Numbered from the stretch's first letter, positions 24,708-33,378 are shown. The stretch is 64,000 bases of DNA from Streptomyces sp. Tue6028 (GCF_002300165.1 NZ_MLCE01000031.1:186001-250000), one strand, 5' to 3'. Notes: generated by a model from the sequence alone, not told the origin. Translations and numbers: made by a program.

Positions 24708-25737
24708 CCGGCACCGGGCCCGTGCTCGACCGCTCCACCAGACGGGTCGACAGCTCCGTACGCGTGCCCTCCGGGCGGTCTCCCGCCATCATCCGCACCA
24801 GCAGGCGCAGCGCCGTCGCCGCCATCTCGGACAGCGGCTGGCGCACGGTGGTGAGCGCCGGGCCGGCCCAGCGGGACTCGGGAAGGTCGTCGAAGCCGAC
24901 CACACTGATGTCGTCGGGCACCCGCAACCGCCGCTCCGCCAGGGCCTGGTAGACCCCGAGCGCCATCCTGTCCGAGCAGGCGAACACGGCCGTGGGCGGT
25001 TCGGGCAGGTCGAGGAGTTCGAGCATGCGGCGGTGGCCTCCCCGCTCGTGGAAACCGCCGTGGCGGACGTACTCGGGCCGGTGGCGGAGCCCGGCCGAGG
25101 CGAGGGCCGAGCGGTAGCCGGCGATCCGGTCGCTGCCGCACGTCCTGCGCCGGTGACCGCCGATGACCGCGACGCGCTCGTGGCCGAGCGCGAGCAGATG
25201 GTCCGTCGCCAGCAGACCGCCCTGCCAGTTCGCGGCGCCCACCGACACCACACCGGGAGGCGGTTCCACGACGGGGTCGATCATCACGAACGGGATGCCG
25301 TGCCCGTCGAGCCGGGCCTGCTGCGCCGCGGTCAGCTCCGCCAGGTGGAACAACACCCCCGACGAGCCACGGGCGGTGAGCTTGTCCAGCCAGCCGTGCC
25401 CGGGGCGCCCGCCGCTGCTCCGGGCCGGCCCCGTCGAGACCACGACCTCCAGCCCCGCGTCGGACGCCGCCTGCTCCGCGCCGTGCAGCACGGCCCCCGA
25501 CCAGGAACTCTCCAGCGAGTGCACGACGACGTCGACCAGGCCCGGCGGTGCCGACGTCTCGAAACGCGGTCTGCGCACATAGCCCAGCCGGTCGAGCGCC
25601 TCGGTGACCCTGCGCCGGGTCTCCGGTGCCACGTCCTCCCGGCCGTTGACCACCTTCGACGCCGTGGGCACGGACACCCCCGCCGCGCGGGCGACGACCG
25701 CCAGCGTCGGACCGGTCGCGCGTCCCGTGCGCACCAT
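24685..25737 (-). CDS. LacI-family transcriptional regulator
   Basis: A 350-residue repressor. The helix-turn-helix and hinge are TLAVVARAAGVSVPTASKVVNGREDVAPETRRRVTEALDRLGY, followed by a periplasmic-binding-type effector domain (WQGGLLATDHLLALGHERVAVIGG, AVFACSDRMALGVYQALAERRLRVPDDISVVGFDD). The effector is presumably a sugar. ATG 25737 was preferred over upstream starts because it leaves about 10 residues before the recognition motif as usual. It diverges from a carboxylesterase gene over a 358-bp gap that holds operator-like palindromes, so autoregulation and control of that gene are likely. Confidence 0.92.
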   Translation of the reverse strand: MVRTGRATGPTLAVVARAAGVSVPTASKVVNGREDVAPETRRRVTEALDRLGYVRRPRFETSAPPGLVDVVVHSLESSWSGAVLHGAEQAASDAGLEVVVSTGPARSSGGRPGHGWLDKLTARGSSGVLFHLAELTAAQQARLDGHGIPFVMIDPVVEPPPGVVSVGAANWQGGLLATDHLLALGHERVAVIGGHRRRTCGSDRIAGYRSALASAGLRHRPEYVRHGGFHERGGHRRMLELLDLPEPPTAVFACSDRMALGVYQALAERRLRVPDDISVVGFDDLPESRWAGPALTTVRQPLSEMAATALRLLVRMMAGDRPEGTRTELSTRLVERSSTGPVPATSPSPR

Positions 25738-25791
25738 GGAACCCGCCCCTCCGGCCCGCCCGAGGGCCGGCCTCCGGCCCCCGCGGGCCAT

Positions 25792-25802
25792 CGAAAGTTT
25801 CG
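25792..25802. promoter_or_regulatory. LacI-type operator candidate CGAAA-N-TTTCG (site 1)
   Basis: CGAAAGTTTCG is an inverted repeat (CGAAA/TTTCG around one base) 55 bp upstream of the LacI gene start. A second copy is at 25912-25924. LacI-type xylan regulators of Streptomyces are reported to bind similar elements, from memory. Confidence 0.5.
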
Positions 25803-25840
25803 GACACTGCTGCCCTCGGGACGGACTCCCCGCCCGGATA

Positions 25841-25852
25841 GCAAGCGCTTCC
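25841..25852. promoter_or_regulatory. AAGCGCTT operator candidate
   Basis: GCAAGCGCTTCC has the self-complementary AAGCGCTT core typical of LacI/CRE-type operators. Its reverse complement matches the site at 31339-31350 (upstream of the DUF2264 gene) at 11 of 12 bases. Confidence 0.45.
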
Positions 25853-25911
25853 TACATTAAGCCCGGCCGGACACGGCGTGAAGCGGCAGGCGTTCATGGA
25901 AGGGGGCCCCG

Positions 25912-25924
25912 CCGAAACTTTCGG
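25912..25924. promoter_or_regulatory. LacI-type operator candidate CCGAAA-N-TTTCGG (site 2)
   Basis: CCGAAACTTTCGG, arms CCGAAA and TTTCGG around one base, lies in the LacI/carboxylesterase intergenic region 171 bp before the esterase ATG. It repeats site 1 with one extra pair on each side. Confidence 0.5.
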
Positions 25925-26095
25925 CATCCCGGACGCGACCCGGCCCGAGCGGCCGCGACACGGACTCGAGCGGCAGCGGACACCCCGTGCCCAACTTCGC
26001 GGCGTGTCCGCCGAATGGAGACGTCGGCAGGAATACCGGGGGGCGATGTGGTGCTCTGAGGTGAGCGGTTCGGAGCGTGAGGAGCTGGTGGTCGG

Positions 26096-27730
26096 ATGGC
26101 GGTGGACGCGGCGGACGCGGATCTCCCGGCGCACGACCCGGTCGTCGCCACCCCGTACGGGGCGGTGCGCGGCCGGTACGAGAAGGGCGTCGCGGTCTTC
26201 CGCGGCATCCCCTACGCGGCGCCGCCGTTCGGCCCCCGCCGGTTCCTGCCACCGGTTCCGCCCGAGCCCTGGGACGGCGTCCGCGACGCGGGTGCCTTCG
26301 GGCCGACCCCGCCCAAGCCGCCGTACTCCGAGGCCTTCGCCCGCCTGCTCGCCGACCCCGTCGTACCCGGCGACGACTGCCTCAACCTCAACGTGTGGAC
26401 CCCGGAACCGGGGCGCGGGGCCCGGCTGCCCGTCATGGTGTGGATCCACGGCGGGGCCCTGACCCGCGGCTCCTCGGCCGTACCCGTCTACGACGGTCAC
26501 TCCTTCGCCCGCGACGGCGTGGTTCTGGTCTCCCTCAACTACCGTCTCGGAGTGGAGGGTTACGGCCTCTTCCCGGACGCGCCCGCCAACCCGGGCCTGC
26601 GCGACCAGCTGGCCGCGCTGGAGTGGGTGCGGGCATCCGTCGCCGAGTTCGGCGGCGACCCGGACCGCGTCACCGTCTTCGGCGAGTCGGCCGGAGCCAT
26701 CAGCATCGGCGCGCTGCTCGCCGCCCCACGGGCCCGGGGCCTGTTCCACCGGGCCGTCCTGCAGAGCGGGCCGCCCGAGGCGGGCGACCGCGACAAGGTG
26801 CGCCGGATGGTCCGCCGGATGGCCGCCCGGCTGAAGGTCCCGGCCACCGCGGAGGCGTTCGCCGCCGTCGACCGCGAACTGCTGCTGCGCACCCAGGCCG
26901 ACGTGGGCAGACTCAGCAGTCCCGTCCTCGGCGGGCCCGCGTTCGGCATCGTCGTCGACGGCGACCTGGTCCCGCGCGACCCGCTGGAGGCCCTCATCGG
27001 CGGTGCCTCACCCGACGTCGACCTCCTGATGGGCTGGACCAGCGAGGAGTACCGGCTGTGGCTGGTGCCCGGCGGGCTCCTGGAGAGCCTCGACCGGCTC
27101 GGGCCCGTCGCGCTGGCCGGGGCCATGGCCCGCTGCCGCTGCGGCCACGAGGTGCCCCGCGGCTACCGCGCCCTCCACCCGGCCGTGAGCACCGCCGACC
27201 TGGTGGGCCAGATGGTCACCGACCACCTGCTGCGCGTCCCGCTGCACCGGCTCGCGGACGCTCGCGGCGGCCCGTCCCGTACGTACGTCTACGAGTTCGC
27301 GTGGCCCTCGAACGTGCCGGACCTCGGTGCCTGTCACGCCCTGGAACTCGGCTTCGTCTTCGACACCTCCGACGTGCCCGAGTCGGAGAGACTCGCGGGC
27401 GAGGGCGCCCCGCAGGAACTCGCCGACGCGATGCACTCCGCGTGGGTGCGGTTCGCCGTCGATGGCGAACCCGGGTGGCAGACCTGGGACGACACGCATC
27501 CGGTGCGCGTCCTCGGCAGGGGCGGACCGCACACCGTCCACGGGCCGCGCGACGGCGAACTCGCCCTGTGGGACGCCGAGTCGGACCGGCCCGTGCCGCT
27601 CGTCGACCCGAGCGGCGCCGCGGAGTCCGCCCTGGTGCCGCGCGCGTCCGGCGGACTGCCCATGTGGGGAGCGGCACCACTGTCGGCGGTACGACGCCTG
27701 CGGAACTCGGGCCGCGCCCGGCGGTCCTGA
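26096..27730 (+). CDS. type B carboxylesterase
   Basis: A 544-residue alpha/beta-hydrolase of the carboxylesterase/para-nitrobenzyl esterase family. Motifs are FRGIPYAAPPFGPRRF, the oxyanion-hole WIHGGALTRGS, the nucleophile elbow VTVFGESAGAISIG (Ser at about 203) and the His-bearing GACHALELGFVF. A GAGGAG-like sequence precedes ATG 26096 by about 11-16 nt. There is no signal peptide. The LacI regulator opposite suggests the ester is part of a sugar or plant-polymer catabolic set (acyl or feruloyl esters), but the substrate is not shown by sequence. Confidence 0.88.
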   Translation: MAVDAADADLPAHDPVVATPYGAVRGRYEKGVAVFRGIPYAAPPFGPRRFLPPVPPEPWDGVRDAGAFGPTPPKPPYSEAFARLLADPVVPGDDCLNLNVWTPEPGRGARLPVMVWIHGGALTRGSSAVPVYDGHSFARDGVVLVSLNYRLGVEGYGLFPDAPANPGLRDQLAALEWVRASVAEFGGDPDRVTVFGESAGAISIGALLAAPRARGLFHRAVLQSGPPEAGDRDKVRRMVRRMAARLKVPATAEAFAAVDRELLLRTQADVGRLSSPVLGGPAFGIVVDGDLVPRDPLEALIGGASPDVDLLMGWTSEEYRLWLVPGGLLESLDRLGPVALAGAMARCRCGHEVPRGYRALHPAVSTADLVGQMVTDHLLRVPLHRLADARGGPSRTYVYEFAWPSNVPDLGACHALELGFVFDTSDVPESERLAGEGAPQELADAMHSAWVRFAVDGEPGWQTWDDTHPVRVLGRGGPHTVHGPRDGELALWDAESDRPVPLVDPSGAAESALVPRASGGLPMWGAAPLSAVRRLRNSGRARRS

Positions 27731-27810
27731 GGCCGCGTCCGTCGCCGGCCCCGCCCAGCGCGTGCGCGCCGGGCGAGGAGGTTGCCGGTGGCGCCGGGGA
27801 GCCGGCGCCA

Positions 27811-27910
27811 CCGGCCCGGCGTCGGTGCGCCCGGCCCGGCGTCGGTGCGCCCGGCCCGGCGTCGGTGCGCCCGGCCCGGCGTCGGTGCGCCCGGCCCGGC
27901 GTCGGTGCGC
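27811..27910 (+). repeat. five perfect 20-bp tandem repeats
   Basis: The unit ccggcccggcgtcggtgcgc is repeated exactly five times at 27811-27830, 27831-27850, 27851-27870, 27871-27890 and 27891-27910, then decays. It sits in the gap between the convergent carboxylesterase (ends 27730) and homocysteine methyltransferase (ends 27965). Perfect identity implies recent expansion. Confidence 0.95.
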
Positions 27911-27964
27911 TCGGACCGGCCGAAGCCCGGACCGGGCCCCCGGAGCCGGGCGCGGGCCGGTGGG

Positions 27965-28891
27965 TCAGGCGGGCTTCAGCGTCCGGGTGATCCCGGCGAT
28001 GGCCTCGGGGCCCACCCGGCAGCAGCCGCCGATGAGGCGGGCCCCGGCCCGCTGCCACCCCGTCACCTGCTCGGCGGTGAACGTGGAGCGGCCGGTCCAC
28101 GACCGTGCCCGGGCGTCCCACGCCTCACCGCTGTTCGGGTAGACCACGACCGGCTTCCCGGTCACGCGCGCGGCGGTGGCCACGGCGCCGTCCACGTCCT
28201 CGGGCGCACAGCAGTTCACGCCGACCGCGATCACCTCGTCCGCGTCGGCGGCCAGCGCGAACGCCTCCTCCAGAGGCTGCCCGGCGCGCGTCCGGTCCCC
28301 GGCGACGCTGTACGACAGCCACGCGGGCACGCCGAGCCCGCGCGCCCCCCTGAGCAGCGCCCGCGCCTCGTCCGTGTCGGGCACGGTCTCCAGGGCCAGT
28401 ACGTCGGGTCCGGCGGCGGCCAGCACCTCCAGGCGCGGCCGGTGGAACCGTTCCAGCTCCTCGACGCTCAACCCGTACCGCCCCCGGTACTCCGAACCGT
28501 CCGCGAGCATCGCCCCGTACGGCCCGACCGAAGCGGCCACCCACAGCGGCCGTGCGACCCCCTTCGCCCGCGCGCGTCCGGCCGCCTCGCGGGCGAGCGC
28601 GACGCTCAGGCCGATGAGCTCGGCGGCCTTGTCCCGCGGGATGCCGCGCTGGGCGAACCCTTCGAAGGTCGCCTGGTAGCTGGCGGTGATCGCCACGTCC
28701 GCGCCCGCCTCGAAGTAGGCGAGGTGCGCCTCCACGACGGCCTCGGGCCGCTCCGCGAGCAGCCGTGCCGACCACAGCTCGTCGCTCAGGTCGTGCCCGG
28801 CCGATTCGAGCTGGTTGGACATGCCGCCGTCGAGCACGACGCTGCCACGGGAGAGCGCCTCGGCGAGAGTGCGGGGGGTGTCGCTGGTCAT
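27965..28891 (-). CDS. mmuM: homocysteine S-methyltransferase
   Basis: A 308-residue zinc enzyme that methylates homocysteine to methionine with S-methylmethionine or AdoMet. The TIM-barrel start VVLDGGMSNQLE, the Zn ligands in AVGVNCCAPEDV and the C-terminal LIGGCCRVGPEAIAGI are all present. A TAGCGT box lies 6 nt before ATG 28891. It stands as a single gene; it recycles methyl groups and sulfur amino acids but is not physically linked to the cys operon. Confidence 0.93.
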   Translation of the reverse strand: MTSDTPRTLAEALSRGSVVLDGGMSNQLESAGHDLSDELWSARLLAERPEAVVEAHLAYFEAGADVAITASYQATFEGFAQRGIPRDKAAELIGLSVALAREAAGRARAKGVARPLWVAASVGPYGAMLADGSEYRGRYGLSVEELERFHRPRLEVLAAAGPDVLALETVPDTDEARALLRGARGLGVPAWLSYSVAGDRTRAGQPLEEAFALAADADEVIAVGVNCCAPEDVDGAVATAARVTGKPVVVYPNSGEAWDARARSWTGRSTFTAEQVTGWQRAGARLIGGCCRVGPEAIAGITRTLKPA

Positions 28892-28897
28892 GTCACG

Positions 28898-28903
28898 ACG
28901 CTA
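28898..28903 (-). promoter_or_regulatory. leaderless -10 box TAGCGT
   Basis: On the minus strand TAGCGT lies 6 nt before the mmuM ATG (28891). Confidence 0.55.
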
Positions 28904-28992
28904 GTCGATGCGGTGGGCGGCATCCGGTCCCGTCCACCTGGTGAGCGCACGGCCCACGATGCGGGACGCGGCGACCGGCCCGCGACGCCGGG

Positions 28993-29175
28993 CCTGCGGC
29001 CGGGTGCGTCCGGGTCCGTGGCGTGAGGGCTCGGTGCCTGCGGCCGGGGGGCTGGGTCTGTGGCGTCGAGCGCTCGGTGCCTGCGGCCGAGTGCGTTCGG
29101 GCTTGCGGCGTGGAACGCTCGGTGCTTCCTGTGGCCGGCTGCGTCCGGACCTGCGGCGTGGAGCATTCCGGAGCC
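28993..29175. repeat. degenerate tandem repeat, about 45-bp unit
   Basis: Four diverged copies beginning cctgcggccg at 28993, 29037, 29080 and cctgtggccg at 29128 (periods 44, 43 and 48), each also carrying ggcgt...gctcggtgc. It fills most of the 432-bp gap between mmuM and the SDR gene; no gene is seen in the rest of the gap. Confidence 0.7.
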
Positions 29176-29323
29176 GCGGCCCGGAGCACTCGGTCGCCGC
29201 GGCCCGGGGCACCGGAGCACGGGCGTCCTGCCGCGAGCGGGGGCTTCTCGGTCGGGGCGGGAGCGCGGTCGCCCCGGCGCCCATCCGGGCCGGGGCGACC
29301 GCCGCGACGTCACGCGGATGCTG

Positions 29324-30151
29324 TCACGCGTCGAACGCGGTGTCCCGCGCCACCTTCTCCCAGGTGGCGATCTCCGTGCGCTGCGCGTCGAGATGGCCGA
29401 CCACGGCGTCGACACCGTCGCCGCCGAGCGGCAGCCGCAGGGGAGTGTGCACGTCGGCGAGCGCCGCCAGCACCGCCGCGACGCCCTTCGCGGGGTCACC
29501 GGGCTGGTCACCGTCACCGGCGGCGATCGCCCGGCGGGTCGGGCCGACCGTGTCCGCGTAGTCGGCGATCTCGTCGCTCGTGGTGGCACCGCCCAGCAGA
29601 TTCGTGCGGAACGACCCCGGCTCCACGATCAGCACCTTGATGCCCAGCGGAGCGACCTCCGCGGCCAGCGCGTCCGAGAAGCCCTCCAGCGCGAACTTGG
29701 TGCCGCAGTACGCGGAGAACCCGGGGAAGGTCATCTGCCCGCCTATGCTGCTCATCTGCACGACAGCGCCCGAGCGGCGCTCCCGCATGTGCGGCAGGAC
29801 AGCGCGCACCAGCGCGGCGGGCCCGAAGAAGTGCAGGTCGAACAGCGACCGCAGTTCGCCGTCCGTGGTCTCCTCGGCGGCGCCGACATGGGTGCGGCCG
29901 GCGTTGTTGACCAGGACGTCGATCCGTCCGTGCCGCCGCACCACGTCGGCGACGACGGAGTCGATGCGCGCCTGGTCCGTGACGTCGAGGGCGACCGCCT
30001 CGACCTGGTCGGGGTGGGCCGCGACGAGATCGGCCAGCGCCTCGGGCCTGCGGGCCGTCGCCACCACCACGTCCCCCACGGCGACGGCCGCCTCGGTGAA
30101 CGCCCGGCCGAAGCCGCTGTTCGCGCCGGTGACCAGCCATACCTTGCTCAT
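29324..30151 (-). CDS. short-chain dehydrogenase/reductase
   Basis: A 275-residue classical SDR: TGANSGFGRAFTEAA (NAD(P)H-binding TGxxxGxG), LVNNAGRTHVG, the catalytic Ser in QMSSIGGQ and YxxxK in AYCGTKFALEG. Start ATG 30151 has GAGGGAG 7 nt upstream. The C-terminal part (VEPGSFRTNLLG) matches retinol/oxidoreductase-like SDRs of about this length. It diverges from a LysR gene whose operator-like palindrome lies between them, so it is the probable target of that regulator. Substrate unknown. Confidence 0.92.
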   Translation of the reverse strand: MSKVWLVTGANSGFGRAFTEAAVAVGDVVVATARRPEALADLVAAHPDQVEAVALDVTDQARIDSVVADVVRRHGRIDVLVNNAGRTHVGAAEETTDGELRSLFDLHFFGPAALVRAVLPHMRERRSGAVVQMSSIGGQMTFPGFSAYCGTKFALEGFSDALAAEVAPLGIKVLIVEPGSFRTNLLGGATTSDEIADYADTVGPTRRAIAAGDGDQPGDPAKGVAAVLAALADVHTPLRLPLGGDGVDAVVGHLDAQRTEIATWEKVARDTAFDA

Positions 30152-30232
30152 GTCCGACTCCCTCGTACAGGTCGTGCTGTCGATGCACCGAGCTTCTCCG
30201 CGAACCGTGTCGCCCGTCCAAGACCCTTCGTG

Positions 30233-30247
30233 ATAACCAATGGTTAT
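30233..30247. promoter_or_regulatory. LysR operator candidate ATAACC-AAT-GGTTAT
   Basis: A perfect inverted repeat, ATAACC/GGTTAT around AAT, in an A/T-rich island between the divergent SDR and LysR genes and overlapping possible upstream starts of the LysR gene. It contains the LysR-type T-N11-A form. LysR proteins commonly autorepress from such sites and activate the divergent gene. Confidence 0.6.
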
Positions 30248-30251
30248 GGCC

Positions 30252-31154
30252 ATGGACGTGCACGGCAGGGACCTGCGCTACTTCGTGGCGGTCGCCGAGG
30301 AACTGCACTTCACGCGCGCCGCGGAGCGCCTCTTCGTCTCCCAGCCCGCCCTGAGCAAGCAGATCCGCGCCCTGGAACGGCAGTTGGGTGCCGATCTGTT
30401 CGAGAGGGACAGGCGGGATGTGCGGTTGACGGCGGTGGGCGCGGCCCTGCTGCCTTACGCGCGGCGGATGCTCGCCGCCTGGGAGGCGGCGTCCGGCGCC
30501 GTGGAGCGGGCCAAGGCCGAGCAGCAGGCGACGATCGTCGTCGGGATGAGCACGAGCCCGGGCCGCGGAGGACTGCTGCCCGCGATCAGATCCAGGTTCA
30601 GCGAGACGTGTCCGGCGGCCAAGGTCGAACTGCGGCAGGTGAGTTGGACGGACTCCAGCGCGGGGCTCGCGGACGGTTCGGTCGACGCGGCGTTCGTGTG
30701 GCTGCCGGTGCCGGACGAGGAGCGCTACGCGTGGGTGGTGGTGGCCGAGGAGCCGCGCCATGTCGCGCTGCCGGACACGCATCGCCTCGCGGACCGCCCG
30801 GAGGTCGACTTCCGGGACCTGCTCGACGAACCGTTCATCGCGATCCCGAAGTCGGCCGGGGTGCTGCGCGACTACTGGCTCGCCCTCGAAGCCCGCGCGG
30901 GGCGCCCGGCCCTGATCGGCGCGGAGGCCGCGAGTGCCGACGAGACGTACGAGGCACTGGTGGACGGCCGGGGAGTCTGCCTGCTCGCCGCGGGCAACGC
31001 GCCGCTGCTCACCCGGGGCGGTGTCGTCACCCGGCCCGTGCACGGTGTCGCACCGAGTCGTCTCGCCCTGGCCTGGCGGGCCGGGGACCGCCGGCCGCTG
31101 GTGCGGGCCTACGCCGAGGCGAGCCGCCTGGCGTCGGGCCACCGCACCGGATGA
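30252..31154 (+). CDS. LysR-family transcriptional regulator
   Basis: A 300-residue LysR regulator: DLRYFVAVAEELHFTRAAERLFVSQPALSKQIRALERQLGADLFERD is the N-terminal winged helix, and the rest (VGMSTSPGRGGLLPAIRSRF, EEPRHVALPDTHRLADR, GVCLLAAGNAPLLTRGG) is the effector-binding domain. Three closely spaced in-frame ATGs exist (30240, 30246, 30252); 30252 gives the usual 6-residue lead before LRYF. The upstream two would place the start inside the palindrome. The neighbour SDR is the probable target. The effector is unknown. Confidence 0.9.
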   Translation: MDVHGRDLRYFVAVAEELHFTRAAERLFVSQPALSKQIRALERQLGADLFERDRRDVRLTAVGAALLPYARRMLAAWEAASGAVERAKAEQQATIVVGMSTSPGRGGLLPAIRSRFSETCPAAKVELRQVSWTDSSAGLADGSVDAAFVWLPVPDEERYAWVVVAEEPRHVALPDTHRLADRPEVDFRDLLDEPFIAIPKSAGVLRDYWLALEARAGRPALIGAEAASADETYEALVDGRGVCLLAAGNAPLLTRGGVVTRPVHGVAPSRLALAWRAGDRRPLVRAYAEASRLASGHRTG

Positions 31155-31292
31155 TCGGTGGCCGGCGTACCGGGTGATCCGTGGCCGGTGTACCGGGTGA
31201 CTCGTGGCCGGCGTAGCGGGTGGTCCGCGACCGCGGCGGGCGACGGGTGATCCGTGGCCGCCGCACTGGATGACCCGTCGCCGCCGACGGGA
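31153..31292 (+). repeat. degenerate tandem repeat, 23-bp unit
   Basis: Units of 23 bp with core gtggccggcgtaccgggt start at 31153, 31176, 31199, then 31222 (27 bp), 31249 and 31272; the first overlaps the LysR stop codon. Copies differ by 2-8 bases. The remainder of the gap to 31578 holds an operator-like site and no gene. Confidence 0.75.
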
Positions 31293-31338
31293 CGACCTGC
31301 CGGTGGTGACGGCCCTGCGAAAAGCGGCCGACCACTAG

Positions 31339-31350
31339 AAAGCGCTTGCC
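31339..31350. promoter_or_regulatory. AAGCGCTT operator candidate upstream of DUF2264 gene
   Basis: GAAAGCGCTTGC carries the palindromic AAGCGCTT core of LacI/CRE-type operators, 229 bp before the DUF2264 ATG. Its likely partner is the similar site at 25841-25852, which suggests both loci respond to one LacI-type regulator. Confidence 0.5.
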
Positions 31351-31578
31351 CCAGGCGATACGGTCCAGCGGCCAGGTCTTTTCGTGATCAGGGCGGGCGG
31401 CCCGCGTTCGGCACCTGCGCCGCCGTGCACGGCGCCACCGTGCACGGCGGGTTCGGCCGTGCCGGACTCGTCACCCGCCGACCGGTGTCCGAGGGCCTGG
31501 CGCGGGAGGGATGGACTCCTGGGGCGCCCCGACCGGAACCGGAGCGCCCCAGGCCCGCCGGAAGGACTGGAACCACCG

Positions 31579-33300
31579 ATGCACCTGCCGCCGCCCGACA
31601 CCGCCCTCAGCCCCCGCACCGGATACACCCGCGCCCACTGGGAGGCCGCCGCGGACTCGTTGCTGGCCGCGGTGGAGCCGTACGCCACGGAGGACCGTGC
31701 CCTCTACCACCTGCCCGGTGATCACGAGAGCTGGTCGGGTCGGCTCTCCGACGGCCTGGAGGGCTACGCCCGCACCCTGTTGATCGCCGCCTTCCGCCGT
31801 GACGAGAAGACCCTCGAAAGGTACGCGGACGGTCTCGCTGCCGGAACCGCGGGTGTCTGGCCGCGCGTCGAGCACCGCAGCCAGCCCTTGGTGGAGGCCG
31901 CGTCGATCGCCCTCGCGCTGCGCCTGACCCGCCCGCTGCTGTGGGACCGGCTGGACGACGGCGTCCGGCAGCGGGCGGCCCACTGGCTCGGTGACGCGCT
32001 GACCGCCGAACCCTGGCCCAACAACTGGGAGTTGTTCCCGGTGACCGTCGGCGGCTTCCTCCAGGAGATCGGCCACGAACCCGAGGCGGCGCGCGCCGCC
32101 GTGGACCGCGGACTCGCGCGCATCGAGCAGTGGTACCTCGGCGACGGCTGGTACAGCGACGGTCCCGGCCGCGCCTTCGACTACTACAACGGCTGGGCCA
32201 TGCACCTGTATCCGGTGCTGCACGCCTGGCTGTCCGACGACAGCCACCTCCTCGACCTGTACGGCACAAGACTGGAGACCCATCTCGCCGACTACGCCCG
32301 CCTGTTCGGCGGCGACGGCGCCCCCATGCTGCAGGGCCGTTCCCTGACCTACCGCTTCGCCGCCGCGGCCCCCCTGTGGCTCGGCGCGCTCACCGGCCGC
32401 ACCCCCCTGTCTCCGGGCGAGACCCGGCGGCTGGCCTCCGGCGCCCTGCGTCACTTCCTCGACCACGGCGCCGTCGACGACCGCGGTCTGCTCACGCTCG
32501 GCTGGCACGGCCCCGACGAGGCGTTCCTGCAGGGCTATTCGGGCCCGGCGTCCCCGTACTGGGCGAGCAAGGCCTTCGTCGGGCTGCTCCTGCCGCCCGA
32601 GCACGAGGCGTGGACGGCGCGCGAGGAGCCGGGCCCGGCGGAGCGGGCCGACGCCGTCACCCCGGTCGGGCCGCCCAACTGGCTGCTCCAGAGCACCGGT
32701 TCGGACGGGGTCGTCCGCCTGCACAACCACGGCAGCGAGGACGCCCGCTACGACCCGTTCTACACGCGGCTCGCCTACTCGACGGCGACACGGCCCGCCC
32801 CCGCGCCCTCGTACGACAACAGTGTCGTCATCGACGGCGACCCGGGCCGCACGGGCATCGAGCCGCTGGGCGTCGGGGAGGGCTGGGCCGCCTCCCGGCA
32901 CACGGTCGCCGGGGACACCCGGGTCGTCAGTCTCGTGATCGCGCACGGGGCGGTGGAGGTGCGCGCCCATCTGGTGACCGGGGCGGCTCCCGGCACCGGC
33001 GTACGGGTCACGGGCTGGACGGCGGCGGAGGGGCTGCGGGCCGAACTCCTGCCCGCCCACGGCCTGTCGGGGGAGTCCGACCCGGCCGGCGTCACGGGTG
33101 ACGGGCCCACTCTGTTCGTCGCCCTGGCCCGGCTCACCGGCGACGCGCACCCCCGGCCCCTCGCGGACCTGGTGTCCGTGGAGGTGTCGCAGGACCGCGA
33201 GCTGTCCGTCGGCTGGGCCGGGGGCCCGTCGGCGCGGTTCCGGTTCGAGGCGCCGGACGAGCGATCCGATCCGTCGGCGTGGACGGTGACGCCCGTGTGA
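31579..33300 (+). CDS. DUF2264 protein, probable glycoside hydrolase
   Basis: A 573-residue cytoplasmic protein of the DUF2264 family (PF10022). The N-terminal 350 residues look like an (alpha/alpha)6-type barrel (LYHLPGDHESWSGRLSDGLEGYARTLLIAAF, NNWELFPVTVGGFLQEIG, GDGWYSDGPGRAFDYYNGWAMHLYPVLHAWL, PMLQGRSLTYRFAAAAPLWLGAL), followed by a beta-rich C-terminal domain. Some relatives have, from memory, been placed in a recent GH family acting on glucuronides; that assignment is uncertain for this protein. GAAGGA precedes ATG 31579 by 12 nt. An AAGCGCTT operator lies upstream, consistent with a sugar-induced role. Confidence 0.8.
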   Translation: MHLPPPDTALSPRTGYTRAHWEAAADSLLAAVEPYATEDRALYHLPGDHESWSGRLSDGLEGYARTLLIAAFRRDEKTLERYADGLAAGTAGVWPRVEHRSQPLVEAASIALALRLTRPLLWDRLDDGVRQRAAHWLGDALTAEPWPNNWELFPVTVGGFLQEIGHEPEAARAAVDRGLARIEQWYLGDGWYSDGPGRAFDYYNGWAMHLYPVLHAWLSDDSHLLDLYGTRLETHLADYARLFGGDGAPMLQGRSLTYRFAAAAPLWLGALTGRTPLSPGETRRLASGALRHFLDHGAVDDRGLLTLGWHGPDEAFLQGYSGPASPYWASKAFVGLLLPPEHEAWTAREEPGPAERADAVTPVGPPNWLLQSTGSDGVVRLHNHGSEDARYDPFYTRLAYSTATRPAPAPSYDNSVVIDGDPGRTGIEPLGVGEGWAASRHTVAGDTRVVSLVIAHGAVEVRAHLVTGAAPGTGVRVTGWTAAEGLRAELLPAHGLSGESDPAGVTGDGPTLFVALARLTGDAHPRPLADLVSVEVSQDRELSVGWAGGPSARFRFEAPDERSDPSAWTVTPV

Positions 33301-33365
33301 GACGGCGCCGCTGCCGGCCCCGTGGCGCCGGGTACGGTTCGGCGTCCGCCGAAGTGTTCCGCCGC

Positions 33366-33371
33366 TAGCGT
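33366..33371 (+). promoter_or_regulatory. leaderless -10 box TAGCGT
   Basis: TAGCGT lies 7 nt before ATG 33379, without a ribosome-binding site. Confidence 0.55.
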
Positions 33372-33378
33372 GGCCCGT

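Noticed and set aside
27811..27910. CRISPR-like array
   Set aside because: The repeats are directly contiguous with no spacers and no cas genes, as in the other tandem arrays in the window.
28893..29589. Arg/Pro-rich frames in the mmuM-SDR gap
   Set aside because: They are translations of the degenerate 45-bp repeats, with no start signal or conserved domain.
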